A stretch of DNA of 45,291 nucleotides. Source: JACMMS01 sp043758775. GTDB lineage: Bacteria; Pseudomonadota; Gammaproteobacteria; Burkholderiales; Methylophilaceae. A program made the translations under genes and the position numbers. Within the stretch, counting starts at the first letter, position 1, and each line of letters starts with the position of its first letter. The stretch spans positions 1 to 45,291 of the forward strand of contig JAYVMU010000036.1 in assembly GCA_043758775.1 (NCBI GenBank). The letters are read 5' to 3'. The notes under the pieces are model-generated. The model saw nothing but the letters and a program-made list of their open reading frames with translations. It was not told the DNA's origin and made no database searches. Positions 16,962 to 25,070 of this stretch are shown piece after piece.

Positions 16962-17741
16962 ATGAACGCACCAACACAAAATAATCTACCTTGGTCTAGA
17001 GCCGAGTTTGAAGAAAAGCTACGTGAAAAAGGCCGTGGTTACCATATCTACCATCCATTTCATGTGATGATGTATGAAGGTAAGTTGAGCAAAGATCAGT
17101 TGCAATGCTGGGTTGCTAACCGTTTTTATTACCAAATTGCCATACCGATGAAAGACGCAGCAATACTTTCAAATTGCCCGGTTAAAGAGATTCGTAAAGA
17201 GTGGATAGTACGTATTACCGACCATGATGGTACGGACGGAGTCAACGGACAGCCTGAGCAAGTGGGAGGTATTGAGGCTTGGATACAGCTAGGCGAAGCC
17301 GTTGGCTTAACTCGTGAACAAGTCACCTCACTGAAAATGGTGAGTCCTGGTGTGAGATTCGCTGTGGATGCCTACATCAATTTTGCAAAACAACGCTCAT
17401 GGCAAGAAAGCGTTTGCTCTAGCCTGACTGAGCTTTTTGCGCCGCATATTCATCAGCAACGCATTAGCTCATGGCCCACTATGTACCCGTGGATTAAAGA
17501 GGAAGGTTTAACATATTTCAAAAAGCGTTTAACTGAGGCGCGCCGTGATGTTGAGCAAGGTTTAGGTGTAACGCTGGATTATTTTAGTGAGACACGCGAA
17601 AAACAATTGCAAGCCTTAGATATATTGCAGTTCAAACTGAATGTATTGTGGGTGATTGCCGACTCTATTATGTTGGCTAGCACCGACATTAAGGTTGAAG
17701 GCAGGGACTATTTACGTCAACCCGTCGTTTGTTTTGAGTAA
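16962..17741 (+). CDS. pqqC: Pyrroloquinoline-quinone synthase PqqC
   Basis: Cofactor-free oxidase that performs the last step, ring closure and oxidation to PQQ. It is an all-helical, heme-oxygenase-like protein of 259 residues (Klebsiella PqqC has 251). The conserved stretches YHIYHPFHVMMYEGKLS, QCWVANRFYYQIAIPMKDA and RITDHDGTDG are present and contribute His and Arg residues to the active site. SLTELFAPHIHQQRISSWP and YFKKRLTEARRDVEQGL follow. It lies 9 nt after pqqB and 18 nt before pqqD. Confidence 0.97.
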   Translation: MNAPTQNNLPWSRAEFEEKLREKGRGYHIYHPFHVMMYEGKLSKDQLQCWVANRFYYQIAIPMKDAAILSNCPVKEIRKEWIVRITDHDGTDGVNGQPEQVGGIEAWIQLGEAVGLTREQVTSLKMVSPGVRFAVDAYINFAKQRSWQESVCSSLTELFAPHIHQQRISSWPTMYPWIKEEGLTYFKKRLTEARRDVEQGLGVTLDYFSETREKQLQALDILQFKLNVLWVIADSIMLASTDIKVEGRDYLRQPVVCFE

Positions 17742-17759
17742 TCATTAGAGAATAGTTAA

Positions 17760-18041
17760 ATGGAAAATAACATACAACATTCTGATATATATGCAATTGC
17801 GTTGCATCACCGGTTTCAATGGGAAGAAGCGCAACAAAGCTATGTAATACTTTTTCCTGAAGGTATGGTCAAACTTAATGGCGGAGCAGGCGAAGTGATT
17901 AAACGTGTTGATGGTAAATCTACTGTGGACGAGATTATAGCTGAGCTTAAAACTGCTTTTCCCGATGTGGAAAATATTGAAGCTGACATTGTCGGGATGT
18001 TTGATATGGCATATGGTAAAGCTTGGATTAGGAAAGTATAG
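17760..18041 (+). CDS. pqqD: PQQ biosynthesis peptide chaperone PqqD
   Basis: A 93-residue protein of the PqqD/RRE family that binds the PqqA peptide and delivers it to the radical SAM enzyme PqqE. It shows the family pattern of short beta strands (QQSYVILFPEGMVKLNGGAG), then helices (EVIKRVDGKSTVDEIIAEL). It is unfused, as in most proteobacteria. The upstream gap to pqqC is 18 nt with AGAGAA as ribosome site. pqqE follows after 68 nt. Confidence 0.95.
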   Translation: MENNIQHSDIYAIALHHRFQWEEAQQSYVILFPEGMVKLNGGAGEVIKRVDGKSTVDEIIAELKTAFPDVENIEADIVGMFDMAYGKAWIRKV

Positions 18042-18109
18042 CATTCGCAAAGTTAGCTAAATTTAGCTGGTGAGTAAGATGCTATAAAGTAAATATTAGG
18101 AGTAGCAAA

Positions 18110-19348
18110 ATGACACAAGCATCATTAGGTGAATCGTTGGTACAAAAGGCCGTGCAAGCGGAATCGCAAGCGTTAAATAATGGCGTAAATGCAAATGTTA
18201 CGCATACACAACCATTGTGGTTGCTGGCTGAAGTGACTTATCGCTGTCCGTTACACTGTGCATTTTGCTATAACCCAACCGATTACGATAAGCACACACA
18301 AAATGAGCTAAGTACTGAGCAATGGCTACAAGTTTTGCGTGATGCACGTAAGCTAGGGGCGATTCAGCTGGGTATTTCTGGTGGTGAGCCGCTATTGCGC
18401 GATGATATTGAAGATATCGTGATTGAAGCAAGAAAGCTGGGCTATTACAGCAACTTAATTACTTCTGGTGTAGGTTTAACTGAAAAACGTATCCAAGCTT
18501 TTAAAGAGGGTGGGCTAGATCATATTCAGCTTTCCATGCACGATATTACAGAAGAGATTAACAACTTTATTACCAATACTAAGACTTTTGAACTGAAGAA
18601 AAAAGTAGCTGCTATGATTAAAAGTCATGGCTACCCGATGGTGCTCAATGTGGTGATTCATCGCTATAACATTGGTCATATCAAAGAAATTCTAGAAATG
18701 GCAGAAGCACTTGGTGCTGACTATGTCGAGCTTGCCAATACGCAGTATTATGGTTGGTCGCTAGTTAATCGTAGCCAATTAATGCCACTCAAAGAGCAAA
18801 TCGACCATGCGGAAGCCGTGACTAATGAGTTTCGTAAAAAAGTCGGCAATAAGATGAAAATCTTTTTTGTGGTACCAGATTATTTCGGTAATCGCCCCAA
18901 AAAATGTATGAATGGCTGGGGTGAAGTCTTTATGATAGTTACTGCCAACGGTGATGTATTGCCATGCCATTCTGCACGCGTGTTGCCTAATATGGAGTTT
19001 CCGAACGTGCGTGATCAAGGCTTAGGGTGGGCTTGGAAAGATTCGCCAGCATTTAATAGATATCGCGGTGACGGTTGGATGAAAGAGCCCTGTCGTACTT
19101 GTCCGGAGAAAGCCAATGATTTGGGCGGTTGTCGCTGCCAAGCCTTTTTGTTGACTGGTGATGCTGAAGCGGCGGACCCCGTATGTAGCTTGTCACCTAA
19201 CCATCATGTGATTGAAGAGGCGATTGAAGAATCCAAAAACCCACGGATTCAGGCGCAGCCAATTATCTTTAGAACGGATAAAAACTCTAAAAAATACGCC
19301 AGTGGTGAATCAAGAGAACGTGTAGAAAAATTTCACGCTTTGCCCTAA
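18110..19348 (+). CDS. pqqE: PqqA peptide cyclase (radical SAM enzyme PqqE)
   Basis: Forms the carbon-carbon bond between Glu15 and Tyr19 of PqqA, the first step of PQQ synthesis. The radical SAM cluster motif is C46-x3-C50-x2-C53 in TYRCPLHCAFCYNP. GISGGEPLLR is the GGE SAM contact. The C-terminal SPASM domain carries many Cys for auxiliary clusters: CMNGWGEVF, VLPCHSARVLP, CRTCPEKANDLGGCRCQAF and DPVCSLSPNH. At 412 residues it is ~30 longer than the Klebsiella enzyme because of an N-terminal extension before the first strand. AGGAG precedes the ATG by 7 nt. A long hairpin terminator follows its stop. Confidence 0.97.
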   Translation: MTQASLGESLVQKAVQAESQALNNGVNANVTHTQPLWLLAEVTYRCPLHCAFCYNPTDYDKHTQNELSTEQWLQVLRDARKLGAIQLGISGGEPLLRDDIEDIVIEARKLGYYSNLITSGVGLTEKRIQAFKEGGLDHIQLSMHDITEEINNFITNTKTFELKKKVAAMIKSHGYPMVLNVVIHRYNIGHIKEILEMAEALGADYVELANTQYYGWSLVNRSQLMPLKEQIDHAEAVTNEFRKKVGNKMKIFFVVPDYFGNRPKKCMNGWGEVFMIVTANGDVLPCHSARVLPNMEFPNVRDQGLGWAWKDSPAFNRYRGDGWMKEPCRTCPEKANDLGGCRCQAFLLTGDAEAADPVCSLSPNHHVIEEAIEESKNPRIQAQPIIFRTDKNSKKYASGESRERVEKFHALP

Positions 19349-19364
19349 ATCAAATAAGTAGTTT

Positions 19365-19404
19365 AAAGCGCGTTGCTGTATTGCTACAGCAGCGCGCTTT
19401 TTGT
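19365..19404 (+). terminator. Rho-independent terminator of the pqq operon
   Basis: A 16-bp stem (19365-19380 with 19385-19400, one G-U pair) with a TTGC loop and a following T-run. The core is GC-rich (AAAGCGCG / CGCGCTTT). Confidence 0.93.
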
Positions 19405-19445
19405 TTGGTAAACTCTCGTATTGCTAATGTATTAAATTAATTTGA

Positions 19446-20663
19446 ATGCTTATGCTTAAAACAACCCCATTTGTACTTTCTATCGTGTTAGCTGCTTTAG
19501 CGGCACTTGCTCCATTCGCTATTGATACTTATTTGCCAGCTTTTCATGTCATGGCGCAGGATTTAGGTGGCACCAAACTACAAATGCAACAAAGCCTGAC
19601 TTTCTATTTGCTGCCTTATACGCTGATGACCTTATTTCATGGTGCGGTATCTGATGCGATCGGGCGGCTCACTACGATTAAATGGGGTCTGGGTATTTTT
19701 GCTTTAGCTTCGCTTGGCTGTGCCTTTGCACCTAATGTGGAAACTTTATGGTTTTTCCGCGCCTTACAAGGATTTGCAGGCGGAGCTGGTAATGTCGTTG
19801 CACGAGCAATGGTGCGGGATTTATTTGAAGGCGTCATGGCACAGCGTGTGATGGCACAAGTACAAATGTTGTTTGGGCTTGCACCAGCTATTGCACCAAT
19901 TCTTGGTGGAGTATTATTGGGTTTTCATTGGCAGGCGATTTTTATTTTTCTATTTGCATATGCTTTTATTTCACTAATCGTCGCGCTGATGTTATTACCT
20001 GAAACCATGCCAATTGAAAAACGTGTGCCTTTATCTGTCAGACAAGTCATTAAAGGTTATAAACAGGCATTTAGTGATAGGGAGTTTATCAAGCTCATTA
20101 TCGCAATAGGTGCTAATTTCGCAGGTTTTTTTGTCTATGTACTTGCATCACCTGTATTTTTAATTGAACACTTGAAGCTAAATCCACATCAATTTGGATT
20201 TATGTTTATTCCTTCCGTTTCTGGCATGGTGCTTGGCTCTTATTTGGCACGGCATAGTGCAGGAAAATTTTCACCGCATAAAGTCATCCGTTTTGCTTAT
20301 ATTTGGATGGCAAGTGCTGCAGTGCTGAATATCGTCGTGTGTTATTGGTTACCTACTAATGTTTTTTTCAATATTCTGCCAATCGCTTTATACAACGTGG
20401 GCATGGCACTAGTCGTGCCAATTTTGTCTATTGCTGCACTGGATAGAATGCCTAAGTTGCGCGGTACGGCTGCATCTGGTCAGGCGTTTATGCAGATGGT
20501 GCTGTCTACAGTATCTGCCGGTATCATCATTCCATTGATATGGCATAGTACATTGGGTTTAGCTCTTGGTATGGCAGGATATTTATTACTAGGCTGGCTG
20601 TTTGTGAAAAAAAGTTTGATTTATAACAAGGCTTGGAATGTTTCTGTAAGCCATAAAACATGA
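19446..20663 (+). CDS. Bcr/CflA-family MFS multidrug exporter
   Basis: A 405-residue inner-membrane protein with about 12 predicted membrane segments, of the drug:H+ antiporter-1 (DHA1) type. The first loop contains PFAIDTYLPAFHVMAQDLG, characteristic of Bcr/CflA proteins. GAVSDAIGRLTTIKWG matches MFS motif A between segments 2 and 3. FRALQGFAGGAGNVVARAMV is the conserved segment 4 region with the functional Arg. The substrate cannot be told from the sequence. It stands alone between the pqq terminator and the pilus operon promoter, so it is probably monocistronic. Confidence 0.9.
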   Translation: MLMLKTTPFVLSIVLAALAALAPFAIDTYLPAFHVMAQDLGGTKLQMQQSLTFYLLPYTLMTLFHGAVSDAIGRLTTIKWGLGIFALASLGCAFAPNVETLWFFRALQGFAGGAGNVVARAMVRDLFEGVMAQRVMAQVQMLFGLAPAIAPILGGVLLGFHWQAIFIFLFAYAFISLIVALMLLPETMPIEKRVPLSVRQVIKGYKQAFSDREFIKLIIAIGANFAGFFVYVLASPVFLIEHLKLNPHQFGFMFIPSVSGMVLGSYLARHSAGKFSPHKVIRFAYIWMASAAVLNIVVCYWLPTNVFFNILPIALYNVGMALVVPILSIAALDRMPKLRGTAASGQAFMQMVLSTVSAGIIIPLIWHSTLGLALGMAGYLLLGWLFVKKSLIYNKAWNVSVSHKT

Positions 20664-20710
20664 AAAATTAAATAGGTAATATCAAGTAGTGATACTTATC
20701 GACAAGTACA

Positions 20711-20752
20711 TGTAAATAATATACATTGCGGACAAATAATAAATTATTTACA
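20711..20752. promoter_or_regulatory. 10-bp inverted repeat upstream of the pilus operon
   Basis: TGTAAATAAT (20711-20720) and ATTATTTACA (20743-20752) are perfect inverted arms separated by 22 nt. They lie just upstream of the sigma-54-like element. They could be an activator or repressor site. AT-richness makes some chance matches likely. Confidence 0.45.
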
Positions 20753-20766
20753 GACATGGTTTACTT

Positions 20767-20785
20767 ACGGCATAGAATTTGCTTA
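20767..20785 (+). promoter_or_regulatory. Candidate sigma-54 (-24/-12) promoter of the pilus operon
   Basis: GG at 20769-20770 and GC at 20781-20782 are separated by exactly 10 nt (CATAGAATTT). GGCA...TTTGCTT agrees with the consensus TGGCAC-N5-TTGC at most key bases. Transcription would start near 20794, leaving a ~70-nt leader. No convincing -35/-10 pair is seen in the same gap. Confidence 0.5.
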
Positions 20786-20867
20786 ATACTTGTTATGGTT
20801 TTCCAAAACTAGAAAAAAGCAGCTTATTTTGCTGTTATTTATTGAGTGTTAATTTTAAGAGATGAAA

Positions 20868-21377
20868 ATGAAAAAACTTTTAATGACTGGACTTATTGCT
20901 GCTTCAACTATTGCTACTCTTGCCCCTGCGCAAGCTGCAACACCAGTAAGTGCAAATTTTAACGTAACCGTTACTTTAACTTCTAAATGTACTATGGGCA
21001 CAATTAGTGATCTAGCTTTTGGTACTTATACAGCATTCCAGGCTACTGCGGCAACAGCAACAGCAACTACTGCCACTTTAACTTGTACTCGGGGTCTAAC
21101 TGGCGTAACAGCCAATTTTGATACCAGTGCAGGTATTGGCTCAACAGGGGCTGCTGCTGCTGCTACCGCAACTGGTGCGGGTGTTATTGCTGGTTTGCAA
21201 TATAACATCACTGCAACGCCTGGTACAACTACTGCTGGTACTGCAGCAACTGCGTCGAGTATTGGTACTGCTGATTCAGTTCCTTATTCAATCACTGGTT
21301 CTATGGCAGCAGGTCAGGCTGGCACTGGGCCTGCTGGTGCGGCAACTCAAGTACGTACATTGACTGTTAACTACTAG
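20868..21377 (+). CDS. Csu-type pilus major subunit (spore coat U domain)
   Basis: A secreted pilin of the CsuA/B type. The signal peptide MKKLLMTGLIAASTIATLAPAQA is followed by an SCPU domain beginning ANFNVTVTLTSKC, with LAFGTYTAFQ, a second Cys in LTCTRG, and the C-terminal strand block ending VRTLTVNY. SITGSMAAGQAG is a conserved SCPU turn. The mature protein is very rich in Ala, Thr and Gly, with GCA/ACA triplet runs around 21045-21075. ATG 20868 is preferred because AAGAG (20857-20861) has a 6-nt spacing to it and directly abuts the alternative ATG at 20862. It is first in the pilin-pilin-chaperone-usher-adhesin operon. Confidence 0.88.
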   Translation: MKKLLMTGLIAASTIATLAPAQAATPVSANFNVTVTLTSKCTMGTISDLAFGTYTAFQATAATATATTATLTCTRGLTGVTANFDTSAGIGSTGAAAAATATGAGVIAGLQYNITATPGTTTAGTAATASSIGTADSVPYSITGSMAAGQAGTGPAGAATQVRTLTVNY

Positions 21378-21448
21378 CTTTTATTTTTATGCTATAGGCT
21401 GAAATATAATTTGTATGTTTCAGCCTGTAGGCAGATACTTTAAGTGTG

Positions 21449-21874
21449 ATGATTTTGTTCAAGCCCTTGGTTAGTCATGGCTGTTTCAGCACCTTTACAT
21501 TGGTTGCTATGCTGGTTCTTTTTGCTACTTCGGCTCATTCAGCTCAAGTTGGCGGTCATTTCAATGTGACTGTTAATCTGCAAAATAGAGTTAGTCCTGC
21601 TCCAACATCTATTTTTTGTCGATCTTCCCCGGCTCTTGCATTTGGTGCGGTGCTTACCGTTGTTTGCTCTACTGGTGCTGTAGTTGACGTTTCCGCAAAT
21701 CCTAACGCCATTCCTTATGCTCCTTTGAATGGGAATAGCTATCGTTATATAATGCATGATACTGCTGGGTATATTGACAGCATTGATGATTTTTCATCAT
21801 TAGGTACTGTCACAACTTGGCGGATGATAGATTTAGCTGATCGAGATTACCTAGAAGTATTGGTTGGTTGGTAA
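21449..21874 (+). CDS. Divergent secreted SCPU-like pilus subunit
   Basis: A 141-residue protein with a signal peptide (VAMLVLFATSAHSAQ), then GGHFNVTVNLQNR, which resembles the start of SCPU domains. LAFGAVLTVVCSTGAVVDVSA matches the middle, with a Cys in the expected place. The rest is poorly conserved: the usual glycine-rich turn and the final TVTVTY-type strand are missing, and it ends WRMIDLADRDYLEVLVGW. Its place between pilin and chaperone fits a minor subunit of Csu-type operons. The start is ATG 21449, with a GTG one codon earlier also open; no good ribosome site is seen. It may be a fast-evolving minor pilin or a decaying one. Confidence 0.65.
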   Translation: MILFKPLVSHGCFSTFTLVAMLVLFATSAHSAQVGGHFNVTVNLQNRVSPAPTSIFCRSSPALAFGAVLTVVCSTGAVVDVSANPNAIPYAPLNGNSYRYIMHDTAGYIDSIDDFSSLGTVTTWRMIDLADRDYLEVLVGW

Positions 21875-21955
21875 TAAATACTTTTAAAGAATGTATAGTT
21901 GCATAACTTACAATATTTGATTGTTGTTTTTTAATTCAGATGAAAGCTTTATCTT

Positions 21956-22699
21956 ATGCATTTAACTATTAATAAAGTGCTGGTAGCCCTGTTTATTGGA
22001 GCTTCACTTGCTTGTTTTAGCACAAGCACTTGGGCGGGTGTTTTTTCTGTCACACCAGTACGTATTTATATGGAACCTAAAGATCGCGCAGTGGCGGTAA
22101 CTGTTACCAATGAAGGCGATGAAGAGCTAGTCATGCAAGCAGATGTTTATGAGTGGATGCAAAAAGCTGATGGCGAGGATGTACTTACCCCTTCTGAAGA
22201 TTTGTTTTTATCCCCACCTATATTGAAAGTGGCACCGAAATCACGTCAGGTAGTACGTCTTGCTAAGCTTAAGAAAAACCAGGACCCTAATAAACAATCA
22301 ACTTATAGAATGATAGTACGTGAAATCCCTGAGGCTAAGCCAGCTGATAAAGACCTTCAAGTACAGGTTGCTTTGGCTTTCTCAATGCCAATCTTTATCA
22401 CACCTAATGGAGCTAAAAGCCATTTGGATTGCACTGTAGCACGTGAAGCGCCAGGTAAACTTAAAATTATATGCGAAAATACAGGTAATGCGTACTCGCA
22501 CCCAACGGCGTTTTTATTAAAAAATTTAGCGGGCGATAAAATAGCTACGCAAGAAACAGGTGCTTATATATTGCCTGGAATAAAGCGTGAGTTTGAGATA
22601 AAGCGCCAAGATGGCAATATTGTTGCAGGTAAAGCTAACTTAGCTGTTTCTTTGGATGATGGTACTACACAAACGTTTGACGTAACGATAAGCGAATAG
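21956..22699 (+). CDS. Periplasmic pilus chaperone (CsuC/PapD-like)
   Basis: Immunoglobulin-fold chaperone that holds pilin subunits by donor-strand complementation and carries them to the usher. The signal peptide is residues 1-27 (FSTSTWAG). The N-terminal domain shows VTPVRIYMEPKDRAVAVTVTN, then LKVAPKSRQVVRL and YRMIVREIP, which are the subunit-binding strand and the domain-closing segment of the family. The second domain is short, as in Csu-type chaperones. At 247 residues its length is normal. It lies 81 nt after the small SCPU gene and only 7 nt before the usher start. Confidence 0.93.
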   Translation: MHLTINKVLVALFIGASLACFSTSTWAGVFSVTPVRIYMEPKDRAVAVTVTNEGDEELVMQADVYEWMQKADGEDVLTPSEDLFLSPPILKVAPKSRQVVRLAKLKKNQDPNKQSTYRMIVREIPEAKPADKDLQVQVALAFSMPIFITPNGAKSHLDCTVAREAPGKLKIICENTGNAYSHPTAFLLKNLAGDKIATQETGAYILPGIKREFEIKRQDGNIVAGKANLAVSLDDGTTQTFDVTISE

Positions 22700-22706
22700 G
22701 CTTATT

Positions 22707-25070
22707 TTGTTGGCACCCCAGCATCCTCGTGCCTGTACTTTTGTAGTCACCTTTGTTTTATTTTTTACAGTTATCGGAAATGTACTTGCAGCTAATATAG
22801 ATACTGATCGTTTATTGCCGCTAGATGTGGTCATCAATGGTAGTAAGAGCGGTACCTGGCTCTTATTAGAGCATGCTGGCGTACTTTATGCGCCTAAAGA
22901 TGCTTTTGAAGATTGGCGTATAGAGGTAGCCTCAAACAGCACATCTGTCGAATATAAAAATGAGAAGTATTGGCTATTATCGGATATTCCAGGATACAAA
23001 GCCAAGCTCAATGTTGCTGATCAATCGTTAGAGCTACTTTTTTCTCCCAAAGTGTTTACTGCTACCAAGCTGACTAGTGAAGCCTTTAAGAGGACTGAAG
23101 TAAGCCCAGTATTACCTAGTGCTTTTTTTAATTACGACTTTAATTACGCACGTTCTGAATTACGTAACGCACCTAGCACCGAAGATTTAGGCCTATTGGG
23201 AGAATTCGGTGTTTCTAATAATTTAGGTGTGCTGACCAATAGTTTTGCTGCGCGTAATTTGACAAATGATAGTACATTGGGTGTGTCTAGCAGCATAACC
23301 CGCCTTGAAACTACTTTTACACGTGATTTTCCTAATGAAAATAAAACGCTTCGGTTAGGCGATAGTGTGACGAAGTCTGGACTTTTAGGACGCAATGTAT
23401 ATTTTGGCGGTATTCAATATGGTAGCAATTTTTCTTTAACTCCTAGTTTTGTTAGTCAACCAATCCCTGTGTTGACAGGTCTCTCAGCTGCACCTTCCAC
23501 AGTAGAACTGTATGTGAATGATGTGTTGCGCCAAGTGTCCAACGTACCTACGGGCCCCTTCACCATTGATAATCTACCCGCCCTAAGTGGTAATGGTGAC
23601 GCGCGTATAGTTGTACGTGATCAACTTGGACGAGAAACGGTTGTTACTCAATCATTTTTTAGCAATAGTAACTTATTAGCGACTGGGCTTAATGATTGGA
23701 GTGTTGAGGCTGGTAGCATACGTCAGGATCTTGGTTTAACAAGTGGAGATTACGGTTCAGATTTTGCCAGTGGCACTTGGCGTCATGGCTACAACTCACG
23801 CTTGACTTTAGAGGGGCGGGCAGAGCTCACTAGAGAATTAAATACCGTGCAAGTAGGTGCAGTGGCAGGGCTGCCATTTTCACTACTTGGCAGCGTTGCA
23901 CTCAATGCTAGCCACGATGATCAAGCTGGTAGTGGCGGTCAATGGTTGCTTGGGTTAGAGCAACAAACACTGCACAGCAGTACTTTTTTTCAAGCACAAG
24001 GTGCTAATCAGAATTTTCGCCAACTTGGCGAATTAAATTATTTTAGTCCTACTAAACTGCAATTGGCTGCAAACTGGACTTATAGCACGAATCGATGGGG
24101 AAGTTTTGGCGTGGGTTATGCTTCAATACAACGCTATGATAGCCCATCTGTAAATACTTATTCAGCTAATTACTCTACTCGCTTAGGTGAAAAAGTCTCG
24201 CTCAATTTAATTGCTAATCAAGTACAAACAGATAATATACGAAGTAATTCGATTGGTTTAAATATTACGCTTTTGTTAGACAAGAATAAATTTGCTAACC
24301 TTACTGCAAATAGCCATGATGGTACAAATGACTTATATGCCACTGTTACCAAAAACCCTGACACAGATAGCAATTTAGGTTGGCGTGCATTGGGAGGTGA
24401 GCAACAAAACCAGGGTCGACAAGAGGCTGGCCTTTATTACTATGGGCAACATGGTGTTTTAACTTCCGATATAAGTCACACCAAAGATCAGACGGCATTG
24501 CAACTTGGTGCTAATGGTGGTTTGGTGTTGGCAGATGGGCATGTATTTTCAACGCAACGTGTAGACGATAGCTTTGCTCTTGTTGAAGTAACAGACTATG
24601 CTAATGTAGGAGTAGGGCTAGGTAGCAATGTGCAAACTCATACTGATGCAAAAGGTATCGCGTTAATACCGCGCTTAAGCCCGTATCAGAACAATCAAGT
24701 GCGACTCAATGCCTCAGATTTACCAATTAATGCAGAAATAGACTCTTTGGAGCAAACAATAGTGCCAGCCTATCGCAGTGGCGTTAAAGTGAAGTTCCCG
24801 GTGCGCAGTGGTCGCGGGGCGTTACTTAAGATTGTGCTAGATGATGGTGATGTAGTACCGGCTGGCGCTATAGTGAATATTGAAGGCGATAAGCAAGAGT
24901 TTTATGTGGCGCGTCGTGGTGAAGCCTTTATCACGGGGTTGCAAACAAATAATCGTATTATGTTGAAGTGGAAAGAACAGCAATGTAGCTTTGACGTAAC
25001 ATTGCCCTTAGAGGTTGAAGATGAGTTTCCACGCGTTAGTGGATTGGTATGTAAAGGAATCAAAAGATGA
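22707..25070 (+). CDS. Outer-membrane pilus usher (CsuD-like, FimD/PapC family)
   Basis: A 787-residue outer-membrane pore through which the pilus is assembled and exported. After a signal peptide (about residues 1-29) come the N-terminal chaperone-binding domain (PLDVVINGSKSGTWLLLE), the 24-strand barrel with aromatic/glycine-rich strands (RLGDSVTKSGLLGRNVYFGG, then VELYVNDVLRQVSNVPTGPF of the plug region), and the C-terminal domains (VKFPVRSGRGALLKIVLDDG) ending with a Cys pair region. The start is TTG at 22707 with AATAGG 6 nt upstream; a second TTG directly follows and no ATG is available near the signal peptide. Its stop overlaps the next ATG by 4 nt (ATGA). Confidence 0.92.
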   Translation: MLAPQHPRACTFVVTFVLFFTVIGNVLAANIDTDRLLPLDVVINGSKSGTWLLLEHAGVLYAPKDAFEDWRIEVASNSTSVEYKNEKYWLLSDIPGYKAKLNVADQSLELLFSPKVFTATKLTSEAFKRTEVSPVLPSAFFNYDFNYARSELRNAPSTEDLGLLGEFGVSNNLGVLTNSFAARNLTNDSTLGVSSSITRLETTFTRDFPNENKTLRLGDSVTKSGLLGRNVYFGGIQYGSNFSLTPSFVSQPIPVLTGLSAAPSTVELYVNDVLRQVSNVPTGPFTIDNLPALSGNGDARIVVRDQLGRETVVTQSFFSNSNLLATGLNDWSVEAGSIRQDLGLTSGDYGSDFASGTWRHGYNSRLTLEGRAELTRELNTVQVGAVAGLPFSLLGSVALNASHDDQAGSGGQWLLGLEQQTLHSSTFFQAQGANQNFRQLGELNYFSPTKLQLAANWTYSTNRWGSFGVGYASIQRYDSPSVNTYSANYSTRLGEKVSLNLIANQVQTDNIRSNSIGLNITLLLDKNKFANLTANSHDGTNDLYATVTKNPDTDSNLGWRALGGEQQNQGRQEAGLYYYGQHGVLTSDISHTKDQTALQLGANGGLVLADGHVFSTQRVDDSFALVEVTDYANVGVGLGSNVQTHTDAKGIALIPRLSPYQNNQVRLNASDLPINAEIDSLEQTIVPAYRSGVKVKFPVRSGRGALLKIVLDDGDVVPAGAIVNIEGDKQEFYVARRGEAFITGLQTNNRIMLKWKEQQCSFDVTLPLEVEDEFPRVSGLVCKGIKR

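Noticed and set aside
19365..19404. Long hairpin after pqqE as a REP-type mobile repeat
   Set aside because: A single copy followed by a T-run at an operon end; a terminator explains it fully.
21040..21080. GCA/ACA triplet repeats as a possible CRISPR or structured repeat array
   Set aside because: They are in-frame codons of an Ala/Thr-rich pilin with no spacers or palindromic units.
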